From Halomicronema sp. CCY15110 (GTDB lineage: Bacteria > Cyanobacteriota > Cyanobacteriia > Phormidesmidales > Phormidesmidaceae), in contig NZ_JACSWC010000435.1 in the NCBI RefSeq assembly GCF_016888165.1, positions 1-64,000 on the forward strand: 64,000 nt of DNA, read 5' to 3'. Under the pieces are notes generated by a model. The model saw nothing but the letters and a program-made list of their open reading frames with translations. It did not search any database and had not been told where the DNA came from. The position numbers and the translations under genes were made by a program. Shown one piece after another: positions 1 through 9,866 of the stretch; positions within the stretch are counted from its first letter, which is position 1, and each line of letters begins with the position of its first letter.

Positions 1-42
1 TTAAGCTAACTGTTGAGCTCTGAAAACCCAGGTTTAGCCCGA

Positions 43-1728
43 CTATTTAGTACATTTGGTCACCTTAACAGGGGTAGTCGAGTAATGGTTAAGTACTCGC
101 AGAGAGTTAGGGCAGGTATCAATATTTTTCTCAAAATAACGTACCTTCTTATCTTGATAGTCCCGTCTCCCCTGGGCAGAATTCTTCCGTCGAGTAATCA
201 AAACTAGATTTCCGAGTTTGTGAGTCATCTTCTCACGTTGCTCTGGAGTGAAGTCTTTTACCCACTGGCTCTCTTCACTAGGGTTCTGAGGCAAAATGTG
301 CTCAATCGATAAAGTGGAGAAATTCATCTTGTGAGCATGGTTTGTATAGACAAAATCCAATTTAAGCAATACATATCGCACAAATCTGCGTCCATAGATA
401 TCTTCTTGGATCACCCGCTTAAAGGAGTCACTATCCATATCAAAGCAGTCCGATTCAAAAAGCTCATCCAAAGTGACTGCTTGATCAATTATGCGAGTGA
501 TATTATTCATAGCTTCAATTCGATCTGTGGGACTATATTGACAGATCCAATCTGCTGAAGCTTTATTGTCAAGAGCAACCAGAAAACGATAAATCTGGTC
601 ACCACCAAATTTATCGTGGTATCTCAAAAGAGGAGGGATCCAGTCTGTAGATTGCAAACCTGTCAACATAACCTGGATTAGATTGTCAAATTTGAAGCTA
701 TTCGTAAAATCATAGTTACTGCCAGAAAATAGTTTTCCATAGTGGTCCAAATATCTTTCCAGCATCAAGAAGGTTTCTTTACCCTTCTTGAGTAATGGCT
801 GCTTCAACTCACCCGTTGATTTGTTTTTCTCTTTAGGTTGATAAATTTTGTCTTCAAACTCCTGAAGCAAATTCAACCTTGCCTTGTCCTTCACCAAGAT
901 GGTTCGAATATAGTTCAGGAATCGGTCAAAGTCATCTCCAAGTTCACCTTCGGCCCTTTCCCAAAACTCTGCATATTTTCTCTTGTCGCTCTCTAGCTCT
1001 AGAGCCCCCAGATTTACAGACTTCAAGATGTCACTGTTGCGGAGTGGCACCCCCCGATTGTTGAGAATAGTAAACAGGCGGAAAGCGTCTTCCAGATCTT
1101 CTGTCGCAACAAAAATTAGTAAGACGTTATTCAAGAGAAAGCCTAGTAGCTCTTCAGGATCTACATTTTGCTTCTCAAAAAACTTGCGGATTTCCAATAC
1201 GGCAAAAGCAAGATTTCGAGCAGAAATATCTGTCGCTGATTTCCCAAAGCTCTCCAGTGCGTCTACAAGATTGGTTCCACCATAGGGCTTGATGAACTTA
1301 TCTAGAAAGTCTTCTACTTTTTCTCTAATGCTAAAAACCAACCGAGTTCTTTCTGGAATTTTCTTGAACTTACTTGCTTTTTGGTAGATACATCTCTGGC
1401 AATCTTCTCTAGCTTCTTCATCTTCCGACAAATCGCGAATTACAGCCAGCAACATGAGAAGTGTGGTCATTCTCTGCTGGCCATCGAGCAAGTCGTTCTC
1501 ATCAAACTCCTGTCCAGCTTTAGGATTGGCGGCTTTAGCCTGGAAGACAAAAGAACCTAGAAAGTACTCGGACTCGGGCTTGCTCTGCATAGCAAATGTC
1601 AAGTCATCAAGCAGATCATGGATTTCCTCATAGCCCCATACATAAGGTCGTTGATACTCTGGAATGCGAAACCACAAATTACTGAAAATATCCTTGACCA
1701 GAATTTTCTCACTTTTGATTTCGCTCAT
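43..1728 (-). CDS. GmrSD-type DUF262/DUF1524 protein
   Basis: A 561-residue protein of the DUF262-DUF1524 family, the single-chain relatives of GmrS/GmrD type IV (modification-dependent) restriction enzymes. Near residues 22-30 is the EYQRPYVW segment and near 82 the LDGQQR motif of the DUF262 (ParB-like NTPase) fold. The C-terminal DUF1524 part carries an HNH-like nuclease signature: IEHILPQNP near 476, then LGNLVL with conserved Asn/Arg near 505. The ATG at 1728 has an AGGAG 8 nt upstream. Family knowledge suggests NTP-dependent cleavage of modified phage DNA; that activity is inferred. It diverges from the helicase operon, and its base composition is visibly more AT-rich than the core genes after 13.8 kb, as expected for acquired DNA. 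Confidence 0.88.
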   Translation of the reverse strand: MSEIKSEKILVKDIFSNLWFRIPEYQRPYVWGYEEIHDLLDDLTFAMQSKPESEYFLGSFVFQAKAANPKAGQEFDENDLLDGQQRMTTLLMLLAVIRDLSEDEEAREDCQRCIYQKASKFKKIPERTRLVFSIREKVEDFLDKFIKPYGGTNLVDALESFGKSATDISARNLAFAVLEIRKFFEKQNVDPEELLGFLLNNVLLIFVATEDLEDAFRLFTILNNRGVPLRNSDILKSVNLGALELESDKRKYAEFWERAEGELGDDFDRFLNYIRTILVKDKARLNLLQEFEDKIYQPKEKNKSTGELKQPLLKKGKETFLMLERYLDHYGKLFSGSNYDFTNSFKFDNLIQVMLTGLQSTDWIPPLLRYHDKFGGDQIYRFLVALDNKASADWICQYSPTDRIEAMNNITRIIDQAVTLDELFESDCFDMDSDSFKRVIQEDIYGRRFVRYVLLKLDFVYTNHAHKMNFSTLSIEHILPQNPSEESQWVKDFTPEQREKMTHKLGNLVLITRRKNSAQGRRDYQDKKVRYFEKNIDTCPNSLRVLNHYSTTPVKVTKCTK

Positions 1729-2032
1729 GATTGCTCTCCTTATGCACCAGGTGTCTAAATGCTGTTTCAGTTCGTGTAGATCTGATGGTTCGTCCTATCC
1801 ATCAAGCTAAATATTTCAGTCTTGGCTTACAGACTTGAACTCGCCAACACATCAACTTCTGTGACTGAGTGAAGCGATCTAGCTGAACCAGATTGAAACG
1901 AAATCTTGAATTCATCTCAACCTATTGAAGGTTACCCAAGTCGATTGGGCAAAATTACTTATAGCGGAATAATGTTGCTGAGCTTCATGTAGCCAGCTCA
2001 ATATCCGTCTAGTCCCTGAAACTTGTACTGCC
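1729..2032. other. divergent intergenic region of the defence genes
   Basis: About 300 bases between the divergent DUF262 gene and the helicase operon. It should hold both promoters. I see no RNA gene, repeat or convincing -35/-10 pair. Confidence 0.4.
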
Positions 2033-4141
2033 GTGACTGCTTGGGCCATTTCCGTAGCTAACACTTTCTTAAATGAACTCCTGAACCTGCCTCAGGCAAT
2101 TCAGAAGAAAGTCAGCAAAGTCGTCAAAGTGCTTGAGGCAGACCCGATCTCAGCTCAAGGGGATGCCAAAAAGCTCAAGGGCTACACCAATAACGTGTAT
2201 CGGGTCCGGCTGGGTGACTATCGCCTGTTCTACAGTTTCGGCCAGGGCTGGGTTAAGCTCCTCAGCATCCGCAAGCGTGACGAGCGCACCTACGAAACTG
2301 AAATTCCCGAGTTCGACGCTCCAACCCCACCGCCTAACGAGGGTGTCCTGACGCCCCAGCCGCTTGAAGCCTCCTCTGTCGCTCCACCTGTAGACCACAG
2401 CATCGCCACTACAGTTCAACAAGAGAACCCGGCTGAAACCACTCAAATTACGACAGCTCTGCCCATTGAGCTGACAGCAGCACTCTTGGAACAGTGGCAA
2501 ATCCCAACGGACTACTGGCCAGACATTCTCAAGGTCGACAACTCCGAAGAGATTCTAGAATTGCCCATCCCCGAGCATTTGATGAGCCGCATTGTCGATA
2601 ACCTGTATCCCCGTCCTATCGAAGAAATCTCGGCTCAGCGGGAGTACATTCTTCAACAACCTGAGGATTTAGATCGCTTTGTAGAAGGTAACCTGAGTGC
2701 TTTTCTGCTCAAGCTCGATCCAGAACAAGAAAACCTGCGGGAGTTTGGCAAACAAGGCCCCGTATTGGTGAAAGGTGGTCCCGGTACCGGAAAATCTACC
2801 CTGGCCCTTTATCGGGTGGAAACCCTCCTGAGCCGGGGATATAAGTCGATTCTGTTTACCACCTATACCAAAGCCCTAGTGGCTTATTCTGAGCAGCTTT
2901 TGGCTCAACTTTTAGAACAATCCCCTGAAAAAGCTGGGGTCAAAGTGAGTACTGTCGATGGATTGGTGTATCGGCAGTATGTCACCACCTATGGCAAACC
3001 TAAATTGGCTAAAGACCGCCAAAGCGAGGCCATGCTACAAGAAGCCCTCCAAACCGCAACGATGCCTGGTCAAAATCTCTTTGCTCGTCGGGCACGGCAG
3101 CAAGCCCTGGAACGGCTGGGGCCGACTTACTTACTTCAGGAATTTGACACGGTTATTGAAGGCTGGGGAATTGACACTCTTGAGGCATATTTAGCCCATG
3201 CGCGGCGGGGCCGAGGAATTCCCCTTCAAGCATCAGTTCGTGAAGCAGTGTGGGCCACTTACCAGTGCTGGCGTCAGCTCATGGCCAAAGCTGGGTTTAT
3301 TACCTTTGCTCAAATGCGATCGCAGGCTCTTGACCTCGTTCTCAAACTGGAGGAAAAGCCTTACCAGGCTGTTGTTATTGACGAGGCCCAAGATTTATCT
3401 CCTGTATCTCTACGGTTTCTCTTGGCCTTGCTCCCCTCCCTGGACGGCGTTTACCTAACGGCTGATGCTTCTCAGTCCCTTTACCAGCGGGGCTTTAGCT
3501 GGAAGCAAATTCATCAGGACTTGCGAGTAACAGGCCGAACGCTGCTACTCAAGCGAAACTACCGCAACACCGAGCAAATTATTACGGCCTGCACCGCTAT
3601 TCTCCAGAATACCGAGGCAGGCGATGTGGAATGCCTGGTGCAGGAACCTTCGCCACATCAGGGAAACATCCCGACTGTGCGGTTGACAGATAGCTTAGAT
3701 CAAACTGCCAAACTCATTCATGACTTTCTGATTAAGGCAGCGAGACATCACCGTATTCCCCTCCATGGTGGGGCGGTGCTCTGTCCGAGTAATCAGATGG
3801 GTGAGAACATGGCTCAAGCCTTATCCAATCTCGGGTTGGAAACCCAGTTCTTCCACGGCAACAAGCTTGATCTTAATGCGAACTGCGTCAAAGTCCTGAC
3901 CTTGCACTCGGCCAAGGGGCTAGAGTTCCCATTTGTCGCTGTTGTTGGGCTACAAGAAGGACGACTCCCCAAGCTAGATCCCAACCTTCCTGATGAAGAA
4001 GTTCCCGTTGCCATAGATGAACAGAGGCGCTTATTTTTCGTCGGCTGCTCCCGAGCCATGCGAGCCCTCACAGTCATTGGTTCCCGCTCAAATCCATCTA
4101 CTCTGCTCAATTCCCTGACTGCTCCCTCCTGGCAAAGATAG
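2033..4141 (+). CDS. RelE/ParE-like domain fused to UvrD-like SF1 helicase
   Basis: A 702-residue fusion. Residues 1-88 resemble a RelE/ParE toxin: the stretch with VYRVRLGDYRLFYSF followed by KLLSIRKRDERTY is the typical core strand pair and Arg. A Pro/Thr-rich linker (about 90-140) leads to an SF1 helicase: Walker A GGPGTGKST near 247, Walker B VVIDEAQD near 449, the LTADASQS motif III region, the LHSAKGLEF motif near 623, and the C-terminal motif VI Arg in FFVGCSRAM. No antitoxin gene precedes it. The GTG start is used because no in-frame ATG occurs before about residue 180, but no clear ribosome binding site is present. It ends 8 nt before the SF2 helicase, so the two are probably co-transcribed. 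The toxin fold may act as a nucleic-acid or ribosome-binding module; that is inference. Confidence 0.88.
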   Translation: MTAWAISVANTFLNELLNLPQAIQKKVSKVVKVLEADPISAQGDAKKLKGYTNNVYRVRLGDYRLFYSFGQGWVKLLSIRKRDERTYETEIPEFDAPTPPPNEGVLTPQPLEASSVAPPVDHSIATTVQQENPAETTQITTALPIELTAALLEQWQIPTDYWPDILKVDNSEEILELPIPEHLMSRIVDNLYPRPIEEISAQREYILQQPEDLDRFVEGNLSAFLLKLDPEQENLREFGKQGPVLVKGGPGTGKSTLALYRVETLLSRGYKSILFTTYTKALVAYSEQLLAQLLEQSPEKAGVKVSTVDGLVYRQYVTTYGKPKLAKDRQSEAMLQEALQTATMPGQNLFARRARQQALERLGPTYLLQEFDTVIEGWGIDTLEAYLAHARRGRGIPLQASVREAVWATYQCWRQLMAKAGFITFAQMRSQALDLVLKLEEKPYQAVVIDEAQDLSPVSLRFLLALLPSLDGVYLTADASQSLYQRGFSWKQIHQDLRVTGRTLLLKRNYRNTEQIITACTAILQNTEAGDVECLVQEPSPHQGNIPTVRLTDSLDQTAKLIHDFLIKAARHHRIPLHGGAVLCPSNQMGENMAQALSNLGLETQFFHGNKLDLNANCVKVLTLHSAKGLEFPFVAVVGLQEGRLPKLDPNLPDEEVPVAIDEQRRLFFVGCSRAMRALTVIGSRSNPSTLLNSLTAPSWQR

Positions 4142-4149
4142 GTATTGCA

Positions 4150-7100
4150 ATGAAGCTGCCAATCAAACTACAAGAACTCCTTCAGCAAAGCGATGAGTCA
4201 ATCGCCTCCATTAGCCGACTGATGGCCGTCGGCAATGCCTGGGTTGACTGTTCTGACGTGGAAGTTGTTGCCGATGACAAACTAGCTTTACTGTTGTCGG
4301 AAATCCCCACCGATTGGGACATTATCGAGCTTTCCGAAGTCATTGATGCAGACACTCTGTCAGACTCCCTGGCTGAACAAATCGTTGGAGCCATAGACCT
4401 ACGCCTGGGTCGGGTGACAGTCCAATCGGCTCCCACCTTTGCAGATGAGGATGAACCCTCCAAGACCCTGGATATCTTCAATCTGCGAGATGAAGTGATT
4501 GAGGACTACCGCACCTACATCGAAAGCTTTCTAAAGATCCGAGATCCAAAGGTTGAAGCGTTTGTTCAAAACGAACTCGACAAAGGAGAACTCTGGCCAG
4601 ATTCCCTGGTACAGCTCAACCCCTCTTACAAGCCGGGGGCCTATATCCACCCTCTAATAGCAGAAGGACTGCTGCATCCTGACTGTGCCCGGTATTTCCC
4701 CGACTACGTCAGTAAGTACCCCTTCCGCTATCACCAGGAGCAGGCTTTTCGTGTCGCCCACCGACAGGAACCCTACGTCCTCACCACCGGTACAGGGTCG
4801 GGGAAGAGCATGACCTATGTTGTACCCATCATTGACGACATCCTGCGAAACCCCCAGATTCAAGGAGTGAGAGCCATTCTGGTTTATCCCATGAATGCCC
4901 TGATTAACTCCCAAAAGCAGGAGTTCGATAAGTTTCTTGGAGAAGTGGGGGGCACCCATATTCGGGTAGAGCAGTACACCGGCCAAGAAAACCTGGCCCA
5001 AAAGACCAGCATCCAGCAAAATCCTCCTCAGATTATCCTGACTAACTACGTGATGCTGGAGCTAATGCTCAGCCGTACCCATGAAGAGAAGTTAGTAGGC
5101 TCCCAAGATCTGAAGTTTTTAGTCCTAGATGAGTTGCATACCTACCGGGGTAGACAGGGGGCCGATGTCGCCATCTTGGTGCGTAAACTCCGCCAACGCT
5201 GCGGTCAGAATTTGCTGTGTATCGGCACTAGCGCCACCATGTCTACGGAGGGCACCCGCGATGACCGTCGCCAAACCGTTGCTAAGGTTGCCAGCAAACT
5301 TTTCGGGATTGAGGTGAAAGCATATAACGTTATCGATGAAACCCTGGAACGCTCGATTCCAGGCCCAATTCCTATTGCCGAGGTACTAAGGGATGCTCTT
5401 TTGAGCAGTCTCCCTCATGAAGAAACCCAAACCCTAGTCAAGGAAGCATTTCAGGGGCATCCTCTGGCGGCCTGGATAGAGATGGCGTTTGGCCTGGAAG
5501 ATGAAGAAGGTCACCTGGTACGCCGCACGCCTATTTCTTTATCTCAGGGAGCTAGTCAGCTCTCAGAAATCACCCAGGTATCCCTAGATACTTGCCAGGA
5601 TATGCTCCGTCGGATGTTCTTGTGGGGCAGCAAAACTGGAGGATTAGCATTTAGGTTGCACCAGTTTATTTCCCAGGGGGGAAGTGTCTACTCCACGGCA
5701 GAGCCTGCGAACAAGCGGGAACTGACTTTAGAGGGGCAATACGCTACTACCGAAAAACGGCTGTTATATCCCCTGGTATTTTGCCGAGAATGTGGCCAGG
5801 ACTATTATCTGGTCTATTTCAACCGAGAGCAAGACCAGATTCAGCCTCTTTTGCCTACCCAACTCACCTTCAACCCTGATAATGCTGATATTCAGGAAGG
5901 CTATTTGACTCTGAATGAACCCGGTCTGTGGAATGAAAGTGAAGCAGATCGACTACCGGATACTTGGTTTAAGGAAACTAAGCGGGATGGTCGAGTTCCA
6001 AAGAAGGAATATGCACCATTCATTCCTCAACGTCTAAGAGTATTGCCTGACGGCAAAATCACGACTTCCCTATTAAGCGGGACAGAATTCTGGTTCTCAC
6101 CCAAACCCTTTACCGTATGTCTTCACTGTGGAGTGGTCCACGACCGTCGTAAAAGTGAATTTACCAAGTTGTCTCGCCTCAGTAGTGAAGGACGCAGTAC
6201 AGCCACGACACTGCTTTGTCTCTCTACTGTCAACCGGCTAAAAAGCAGTGATGCGGTGAAACCAACTGCCCAAAAGGTCTTAAGCTTCACCGATAACCGT
6301 CAGGATGCCTCCCTCCAGGCCGGTCACTTCAATGATTTTGTGCAAACTAGCCTACTGCGAGCCTCCCTCAATGGAGCCTTAACCAAACAGAAAAGATTAA
6401 CTCATACTGACTTAGTGAAGTGTGTTATCCAGCAAATGAATCTCCCTCAAGAGGTTTACGCCCGGCAGGCTTCAGATATTGAAGGGCCGGGCAAGCGACG
6501 CAATGAACGAGCTTTTCAAAAGCTGGTTGAATATCGTCTCTATGAGGATTTAAGAAAAGGATGGCGATTCGTTCAGCCGAATCTAGAGCAATGTGGTCTA
6601 CTGGCGATTCAATACGAGGGCATCGACGAAGTGTGTGCTTCAGAACAGCTTTGGGAGCGCCATCCTCATCCCCTATTGCGGCAAGCCACTCCTCAGCAAC
6701 GGTGTGATGTGGTGAAAGCGTTGCTGAATCAACTCCGAAAAGATTTGGTTCTAGATGCCGTTCTCCTGCAACCAGCAAATATTGACCAATTACTGAGAGA
6801 GGTTAATCAAGCGATCGCTGATCCTTGGTGTTTTGACGCCTTCGAGCGACTCCATGAAGCCCGTTGGGCGACAACAACCCCAAACGGGACTCGCAAGGTT
6901 CAAGTCAAGCTTACAGCCCGCAGCAAAATTGGTCGATTCTTGCGGTCTGAGCGAGCCTGGCCCTGGCTCAACCAGCCAATTTCTGAAGATGACTACAGCC
7001 GACTCATCCATGCCCTCGTAACTGCCCTCGCCGATGCAGGTTACTTTCTCCAGGAAGAGAACCGGATTCAGCTCAGAGTAGATTCTCTCCAGTGGATCGC

Positions 7101-9513
7101 CTGTAAAGCAACTCATATTTCACCAGACCCGATGACTTCAAGGCGGTTACAAGGTAGTGAAGATTCTCAAATTAGGGTCAACCAGTTTTTCCAAGACTTT
7201 TATGAACGCAGCAGTTCCGGTATCCATACTTTTGAGGGGAGAGAGCATACAGGCCAGGTCAGAAATGAAAAGCGACAAGAGCGGGAAGCAAAGTTCAGGG
7301 ATGGCAAACTAGCTACCCTATTTTGTTCGCCCACTATGGAATTGGGCATCGATATTGCTGATCTGAATGTGGTTCACATGCGAAATGTACCGCCAAGCCC
7401 GGCCAATTATGCCCAGCGCAGCGGTCGGGCCGGACGCAGTGGGCAAGCTGCGATCGTGATTACTTACGCTTCCATAGGCAGTGGTCATGATCAGTATTTC
7501 TTCAAGCGACAGGACCAAATGGTTGCTGGGGTGGTCGTGCCGCCAAAATTGGAATTGGGTAACCAAGACTTGATTCGATCTCACGTTCACTCCATCTGGT
7601 TGGCTCACACTGACCTCTTTCTGGAGAACTCCATGAATCAAGTCCTTGATTTGGACTTAGATAGTTATCCTCTTAAAGAAACGGTCAGGAATCAGCTCAC
7701 CCTCACCTCCGCTGGCTTAGACAGTTGTTTCCAGGCAGTAAAATCAATTCTGTCTGATTGGGTTTGCCAAGAAGATTTAACTCAAGCTTCTTGGTACAGC
7801 GAAGACTGGTTGCGATACACCCTTGATACAGCCTTGAACAGTTTTGATCGGGCCTGTAACCGCTGGCGAAATCTTTATATTGATGCGGTTACCCAGCTTA
7901 ACACTGCACGACAAGTTATTGACCGCTCCGCTAAAGGTAATGTTACTCAGGAAGATAGAAACAATGCTGAAGCCCTTGAAAAAGAGGCAAGACGCCAGGT
8001 TGATCTGCTTGTGGGTCGGGTAAAGAAAGGCAGCAGCCAGACCCAATTTGAGTTCTATCCCTATCGTTATTTTGCGGCAGAAGGATTCCTGCCGGGATAC
8101 AACTTTCCTCGGCTGCCGGTGCGGACTTATGTGCAATCAGGAGAAGAAGGAGAGTTTATTGCTCGTCCAAGGGTGGTTGCGATTCGGGAATTTGCTCCAG
8201 GCAACATTCTTTACTACGAAGGTAACAAGTTTCAGATTGCTAAAACTCGAATCCCTGTCGGGGGAATCGATGCAGCTTATCAACGAGTCGCGTTATGTCC
8301 GACTTGTGGCTATTTCCATGACGGCGACAATTCTCTTCGTGAGTTGTGTGAGAACTGTGGCTCTCGATTGGGACCAGATAGCCAGGGGAACCCGGCCAAG
8401 GTCAGCCGACTACTCACAATGGAAACTATGCTGACCCGCCGCCGCGAACGTATCACTTGCGATGAAGAAGAGCGTCTGAAATATGGTTACAACATCACCA
8501 CCCATTTCCGTTACAGCAACGGACGCAAGCAGCAAGCAAGAGTCCACGCGGATGATGGCACTAAGCTGATGGATTTGACCTTTGGTGAAACAGCTAAAAT
8601 TTGGCGTATTAACCGGGGATTAACCCGCAGTCAGGAAAAAGGCTTCAAACTTGATTTAGCCAGTGGTCGATGGGGGGAAAACATACAAGATAAAGAGGCA
8701 TCTATGCCGGAATCCCTTCATACAGAGGTTCATTTGCTAGTAGATGACACTTGTAATGTGCTTCTGGTTGAACCAACTCAGGTGCCGACTAACGATGGAG
8801 AAGCATTCCTTGCTAGCTTCCAATATGCCTTACAGCGAGCAATTCAGGCCGTTTATAAGTTGGAAGACGATGAATTAGCCTCAGAAAGGCTTGGTCAGGG
8901 AAAGCACATGCTGTTCTGGGAAGCATCTGAAGGGGGTGCTGGAGTGATCTCGCAGATTCTGGAAAATCCTGAATCATTCCAACGACTGGCAACCGAGGCG
9001 CTAGACATCTGTCACTTTAATCATGAAAAAGAAAACTGCTCTCAAGCCTGCTATGAGTGCTTGCTTTCTTACCGCAACCAGTTTGATCATCCCCTTTTGA
9101 ATCGGTACCTCATCAAATCTTGGTTAGAAAAACTCATTACAAGCCAAGTCTGCACATCCTCTATCGACACGGATTCGCGGCTTGATCACTATCAGTTACT
9201 CCGTTCTCAAACCGATCCCAATTCTGAGCTTGAGCGACAAGTCTTAGACGAGATATTTCAACGGGGAATTCAGTTACCTGACTCAGCCCAGTTATTGGTC
9301 GAGGCGGCAAACTGCAAACCTGACTTTGTGTATATCGAGAAAAAAATTGCCATTTTCTGCGATGGTTCAGTACATGATCACCCTGAACGACAGGAGCAAG
9401 ACCAGATAGACCGCGACAACTTGAAATATAGCGCCGGATACCATGTGCTGACTCTGAAATATAGTGAGAGCTGGCAATCTAAACTCGCGATACTCGCAAG
9501 TCTACTTGGGTGA
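4150..9513 (+). CDS. giant SF2 helicase, DUF1998-type, with C-terminal nuclease-like domain (DruE-like)
   Basis: A 1787-residue protein. Helicase motifs: TGTGSGKS (near 214), YPMNALINSQ, DELH (near 326), GTSATMS, then after a long insertion SPTMELGIDIADL and QRSGRAGRSG (near 1087). Cysteine pairs that could bind zinc: CRECGQDY near 545, CLHCG near 658, CPTC...CENC near 1383-1405. A DUF1998-like end contains CYECLLSYRNQ near 1634. The last 70 residues, with KPDFVY, KKIAIFCDG and a trailing GYHVL, resemble the Vsr/DUF559-type PD-(D/E)XK endonuclease fold. Domain order and size resemble DruE of Druantia; DISARM DrmB also has DUF1998. No Druantia partner (DruA-D, F-H) is nearby, so the partner here is the upstream RelE-SF1 fusion. 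A DNA translocase-nuclease defence role is inferred. Confidence 0.9.
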   Translation: MKLPIKLQELLQQSDESIASISRLMAVGNAWVDCSDVEVVADDKLALLLSEIPTDWDIIELSEVIDADTLSDSLAEQIVGAIDLRLGRVTVQSAPTFADEDEPSKTLDIFNLRDEVIEDYRTYIESFLKIRDPKVEAFVQNELDKGELWPDSLVQLNPSYKPGAYIHPLIAEGLLHPDCARYFPDYVSKYPFRYHQEQAFRVAHRQEPYVLTTGTGSGKSMTYVVPIIDDILRNPQIQGVRAILVYPMNALINSQKQEFDKFLGEVGGTHIRVEQYTGQENLAQKTSIQQNPPQIILTNYVMLELMLSRTHEEKLVGSQDLKFLVLDELHTYRGRQGADVAILVRKLRQRCGQNLLCIGTSATMSTEGTRDDRRQTVAKVASKLFGIEVKAYNVIDETLERSIPGPIPIAEVLRDALLSSLPHEETQTLVKEAFQGHPLAAWIEMAFGLEDEEGHLVRRTPISLSQGASQLSEITQVSLDTCQDMLRRMFLWGSKTGGLAFRLHQFISQGGSVYSTAEPANKRELTLEGQYATTEKRLLYPLVFCRECGQDYYLVYFNREQDQIQPLLPTQLTFNPDNADIQEGYLTLNEPGLWNESEADRLPDTWFKETKRDGRVPKKEYAPFIPQRLRVLPDGKITTSLLSGTEFWFSPKPFTVCLHCGVVHDRRKSEFTKLSRLSSEGRSTATTLLCLSTVNRLKSSDAVKPTAQKVLSFTDNRQDASLQAGHFNDFVQTSLLRASLNGALTKQKRLTHTDLVKCVIQQMNLPQEVYARQASDIEGPGKRRNERAFQKLVEYRLYEDLRKGWRFVQPNLEQCGLLAIQYEGIDEVCASEQLWERHPHPLLRQATPQQRCDVVKALLNQLRKDLVLDAVLLQPANIDQLLREVNQAIADPWCFDAFERLHEARWATTTPNGTRKVQVKLTARSKIGRFLRSERAWPWLNQPISEDDYSRLIHALVTALADAGYFLQEENRIQLRVDSLQWIACKATHISPDPMTSRRLQGSEDSQIRVNQFFQDFYERSSSGIHTFEGREHTGQVRNEKRQEREAKFRDGKLATLFCSPTMELGIDIADLNVVHMRNVPPSPANYAQRSGRAGRSGQAAIVITYASIGSGHDQYFFKRQDQMVAGVVVPPKLELGNQDLIRSHVHSIWLAHTDLFLENSMNQVLDLDLDSYPLKETVRNQLTLTSAGLDSCFQAVKSILSDWVCQEDLTQASWYSEDWLRYTLDTALNSFDRACNRWRNLYIDAVTQLNTARQVIDRSAKGNVTQEDRNNAEALEKEARRQVDLLVGRVKKGSSQTQFEFYPYRYFAAEGFLPGYNFPRLPVRTYVQSGEEGEFIARPRVVAIREFAPGNILYYEGNKFQIAKTRIPVGGIDAAYQRVALCPTCGYFHDGDNSLRELCENCGSRLGPDSQGNPAKVSRLLTMETMLTRRRERITCDEEERLKYGYNITTHFRYSNGRKQQARVHADDGTKLMDLTFGETAKIWRINRGLTRSQEKGFKLDLASGRWGENIQDKEASMPESLHTEVHLLVDDTCNVLLVEPTQVPTNDGEAFLASFQYALQRAIQAVYKLEDDELASERLGQGKHMLFWEASEGGAGVISQILENPESFQRLATEALDICHFNHEKENCSQACYECLLSYRNQFDHPLLNRYLIKSWLEKLITSQVCTSSIDTDSRLDHYQLLRSQTDPNSELERQVLDEIFQRGIQLPDSAQLLVEAANCKPDFVYIEKKIAIFCDGSVHDHPERQEQDQIDRDNLKYSAGYHVLTLKYSESWQSKLAILASLLG

Positions 9514-9629
9514 GATTTAAGGGCTTTCTATACCTGTGAACAAGAAGCAGAACTGCTGTCCAAGCAGGTTGGATTTTCCCAAGGATTACCTTTAAGTATC
9601 ACCGGGAACCTTTGCTTGGTCTGCAACCA

Positions 9630-9866
9630 TTAGCGAATATCTGCCTGCAAGACAATTTTGGTCAAAATCCGCATCACCTCGCCAGCGCGCCCCGTTGGCA
9701 AAGGATTTGACCACTCCTTCATCTCAGCAAACCGGAGGATGTGGAGAGATTTCACAATATTTTCAACGCCCTCTGGTGACCCCATCACCATGATGCGCAC
9801 CCTATCGCGCCCATTTTCTTGCGGTCCCTGAGCAGAGGCCGCAGTAATATCAATTTTCCCAGCCAT
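9630..9866 (-). CDS. small conserved cyanobacterial protein of unknown function
   Basis: A 78-residue protein beginning MAGKID; an upstream in-frame start at 9899 would add 11 residues, but the ATG at 9866 has a GAG-type ribosome binding site and a more natural N-terminus. The central VRIMVMGSPEGVENIV segment followed by FAEMKEWSNPLP and GEVMRILT is a pattern I recognise from small proteins annotated as hypothetical in many cyanobacteria. No function is known to me. It diverges from the XRE regulator gene, 138 bases away. Confidence 0.6.
   Translation of the reverse strand: MAGKIDITAASAQGPQENGRDRVRIMVMGSPEGVENIVKSLHILRFAEMKEWSNPLPTGRAGEVMRILTKIVLQADIR

Noticed and set aside
4150-9513. Identification as DISARM DrmB
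   Set aside because: DISARM would need drmA, drmC and a methyltransferase nearby, none of which are present, and this protein has its own full helicase motif set.
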